Positions 4,095 through 5,966 of a stretch of DNA of 5,966 bases are shown one piece after another. The DNA is from Alphaproteobacteria bacterium (lineage in GTDB: Bacteria > Pseudomonadota > Alphaproteobacteria > RF32 > CAG-239). The notes beneath the pieces are model-generated. The model was not told where the DNA came from, searched no databases, and saw only the letters and a program-made list of their open reading frames with translations. Position 1 is the stretch's first letter; each line of letters starts with the position of its first letter. The DNA lies in contig JAFTNB010000060.1 in assembly GCA_017452115.1 (NCBI GenBank), forward strand, positions 1 to 5,966. The letters are read 5' to 3'. The translations under genes were made by a program, and so were the position numbers.

Positions 4095-5966
4095 TTACTT
4101 TAAATAATTAAGCAACGATACATTCATAGCTTGTTGAATTACTGCGTAAGATGCATCTAAATTACCGGCAGCAAGAATAGCCATCGCTGCCGCTTCGGTT
4201 CTGTCTACGTCTTTTAATGAAGATACACTATCTTGAAGATTTTTCTCAACTAATGTTTGATTCTGAATAGTTGTATCTAGCTTTACATAATTTGCATTAA
4301 TTTTAGCCATAACGGTATATAAATCTCCGTTTTGCTCTGTAGTTGTTCTCCCCCCGTTATAAACAGCATCTTGCAACAAATCTAAAGCCTCATTTACACG
4401 CTCACTGGCTCTATTTATATCAATCGTTCCCACAAATTCATTTCTTGGATCTTGAATATCCACCAGATTACCTTGTGCAATTTCGCCTAAGGCGCGGAAT
4501 ATTTTTTCAAAAGCAGGATCTGCCGCTGTAATATCTAAAGTAATTGATTGATTTTCAGAAATAATACGTTCTGAAGATAAGGTTCCTCCCTGATAATAAG
4601 ATTTGCTGGTCAAACTCCATTTACTGGAAGCCGCAATATCTACAGTTTCACCTTCTGCCGGCCAACGGCTGCCATCCATTCTGACATAAAGCTCTGTTCC
4701 ATCCTCACTTACTCCTAATACTTGTACTTCAGGAGAAACATTATTACCAAATCCTGACATATTAACCACACTGTCAACAGGTAATGAAGTGCTGAAAGTA
4801 ATATTTTTATCAGCTCCCAATTCAATATCTTCCGCTAACTTTGTATCCTGACTGAGGGTTAATGTTTTTCCGTCTTCAGATATAGATTCGACCACATATG
4901 CTTGGGCGTTAGTTCCGGCATCAGTGCCCCCGATAACTAAAGTATCTCCGGCGCTCAAAGTATTAAAAGCTCCATATTCTGTTGCGTGGATAGTATTTCT
5001 GTCTGTATCAAAAGACAAAGTTCCGGTTGTTTCTGCTCCTGAGGTAATTGCTAATGTCAGAAATGAACCTCCATTTGCTTTAATTACACCAACAGCAGCA
5101 TCATCAGCTTTACGAGAAAGGGTTAAATCCCCTAAATCAGCAGACGTATATGTCCACGTAGAAAGATTTGCGCTGCCGCTGGTAGGATATTGAATATTTA
5201 CTCCATCATAATATTCCTGAAATTCGCTCAATGTTCGGAAGGGAAAATCCATTGGTGGTTCTGTTGATACACCACCACCAAATAAATATTTTCCGTTTGC
5301 TGATGTGTTAAGTGCATCTACCATAGCTTGCATGGTTGAAAATGCTAATTGTTGCAATTGTGTCATGGCTTGAGATTGTTCACCATTCATTAAATGCTCG
5401 CCGGTTGTTACACCTTCCACATTGAGAACAGATGATGTGCCATTAACAGTATATAGAGGGAAAGTAACTTTGTTTTCTTCCTCATTAAAATCAAATTCTG
5501 CAAAATTTTCCGGTTGCGGAACTGCATTTTCTAATTTAACTTTTAGTGCATTCATTACATCTGTAGCATTGGTAGCAGCTGAAATGTCAATATTATTATC
5601 ATTACCATTATCGGCAAAAGTATATTGCACCCCATCTATTGTTAAGGTTTTTCCTAAATAATCTGCAGGAGTATTATTACCAAAAGTAATTTCTCCTCCG
5701 GTATAATCCGGAGTAATCATACCTAAATCATTACCGCTAAAATTTGTTAATGATGATTTAAAATCACTAACTAAATCATACATTGCTTCCATTGCAGTAT
5801 TCATTGCCTTAATTTCAATATTAAGTAAATCATTATTTGCCAAGAAATTTTGCGTAACAGACAACGAAGATTCAAAACTTACAATATTATAAGCTTGTGA
5901 TCCATATCCGGCATAAGTTTGAGCTTTAAGACCGGTAATGGATTGATAATTGTATAAATCCAAATG
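4095..5966 (-). CDS. flgL: Flagellar hook-filament junction protein FlgL-like, N-terminus cut by window edge
   Basis: A secreted, flagellin-family protein predicted to join hook and filament. The frame runs through the right edge; the TTG at 5963 is internal, and roughly 25-30 N-terminal residues, including the start, are missing. Of 623 visible residues, the N-terminal helical region is about 1-75 and a flagellin-like beta insert is about 90-185 (KTLTIDGVQYTF). The FlgL-typical LNTSANGKYLFGG follows at 218-230, then an unusually long beta-rich section at about 240-465. The C-terminal helical part contains ISENQSITLDITAADPAFEK (468-487), INRASERVNEALDLL (516-530), KDVDRTEAAA (584-593) and the terminal SLLNYLK. 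Positions are counted from the Leu at 5963. Typical FlgL is 300-400 residues, so the middle is expanded. A flagellin rather than FlgL is possible, but the YLFGG segment and C-terminus favour FlgL. Other flagellar genes such as flgK probably lie off the right edge. Confidence 0.85.
   Translation of the reverse strand, partial: HLDLYNYQSITGLKAQTYAGYGSQAYNIVSFESSLSVTQNFLANNDLLNIEIKAMNTAMEAMYDLVSDFKSSLTNFSGNDLGMITPDYTGGEITFGNNTPADYLGKTLTIDGVQYTFADNGNDNNIDISAATNATDVMNALKVKLENAVPQPENFAEFDFNEEENKVTFPLYTVNGTSSVLNVEGVTTGEHLMNGEQSQAMTQLQQLAFSTMQAMVDALNTSANGKYLFGGGVSTEPPMDFPFRTLSEFQEYYDGVNIQYPTSGSANLSTWTYTSADLGDLTLSRKADDAAVGVIKANGGSFLTLAITSGAETTGTLSFDTDRNTIHATEYGAFNTLSAGDTLVIGGTDAGTNAQAYVVESISEDGKTLTLSQDTKLAEDIELGADKNITFSTSLPVDSVVNMSGFGNNVSPEVQVLGVSEDGTELYVRMDGSRWPAEGETVDIAASSKWSLTSKSYYQGGTLSSERIISENQSITLDITAADPAFEKIFRALGEIAQGNLVDIQDPRNEFVGTIDINRASERVNEALDLLQDAVYNGGRTTTEQNGDLYTVMAKINANYVKLDTTIQNQTLVEKNLQDSVSSLKDVDRTEAAAMAILAAGNLDASYAVIQQAMNVSLLNYLK

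Noticed and set aside
4091..4150. Possible shared terminator between mtnN and flgL
   Set aside because: No stem of useful length followed by a T-run could be found on either strand.
4343..5661. + strand frames opposite flgL (4343-4531, 4924-5193, 5422-5661)
   Set aside because: Antisense shadows with no ribosome sites or recognisable motifs.

Overview
The window is AT-rich DNA from what looks like a motile Gram-negative bacterium. The flagellar protein at the right edge has features I associate with alphaproteobacterial FlgL and flagellin (a GKYLFGG segment and a SLLNYLK C-terminus). An AT-rich, possibly host-associated alphaproteobacterium is my best guess, but nothing in the window proves it. 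Genes are dense. No rRNA, tRNA, CRISPR array, transposase or reverse transcriptase is visible, and no stretch over 300 bases lacks a gene.

Layout, left to right. (1) Bases 1-462, + strand: the C-terminal part of a DUF1566/Lcl_C-like protein (C-type-lectin-like family), cut by the left edge. Its last ~45 codons differ sharply in base composition and codon use from the rest. They look like the variable region of a diversity-generating retroelement (DGR) target gene. This is the most interesting signal here. (2) Bases 546-2018, - strand: lysS, a complete class II lysyl-tRNA synthetase, followed by a clear intrinsic terminator at 486-518. (3) Bases 2098-3252, - strand: a 12-helix AraJ-like major facilitator (DHA1 drug/sugar efflux type), 79 bases upstream of lysS. 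A candidate promoter lies between the two. (4) Bases 3253-3403: a divergent intergenic region with a good promoter for the gene to its right and small overlapping inverted repeats. (5) Bases 3404-4090, + strand: mtnN, methylthioadenosine/S-adenosylhomocysteine nucleosidase. (6) Bases 4095-5966, - strand: a large flagellar hook-filament junction protein (FlgL-like) with an expanded middle region, cut at its N-terminus by the right edge and ending 4 bases from the mtnN stop.

The genes do not form one pathway. LysS and MtnN are housekeeping functions (translation; S-adenosylmethionine by-product recycling). The transporter is an accessory efflux function, and FlgL marks the end of a flagellar gene group that continues off the right edge. 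The DUF1566-like gene is probably a surface or secreted ligand-binding protein. If it is a DGR target, its template repeat and reverse transcriptase would have to lie outside this window, most simply to the left.
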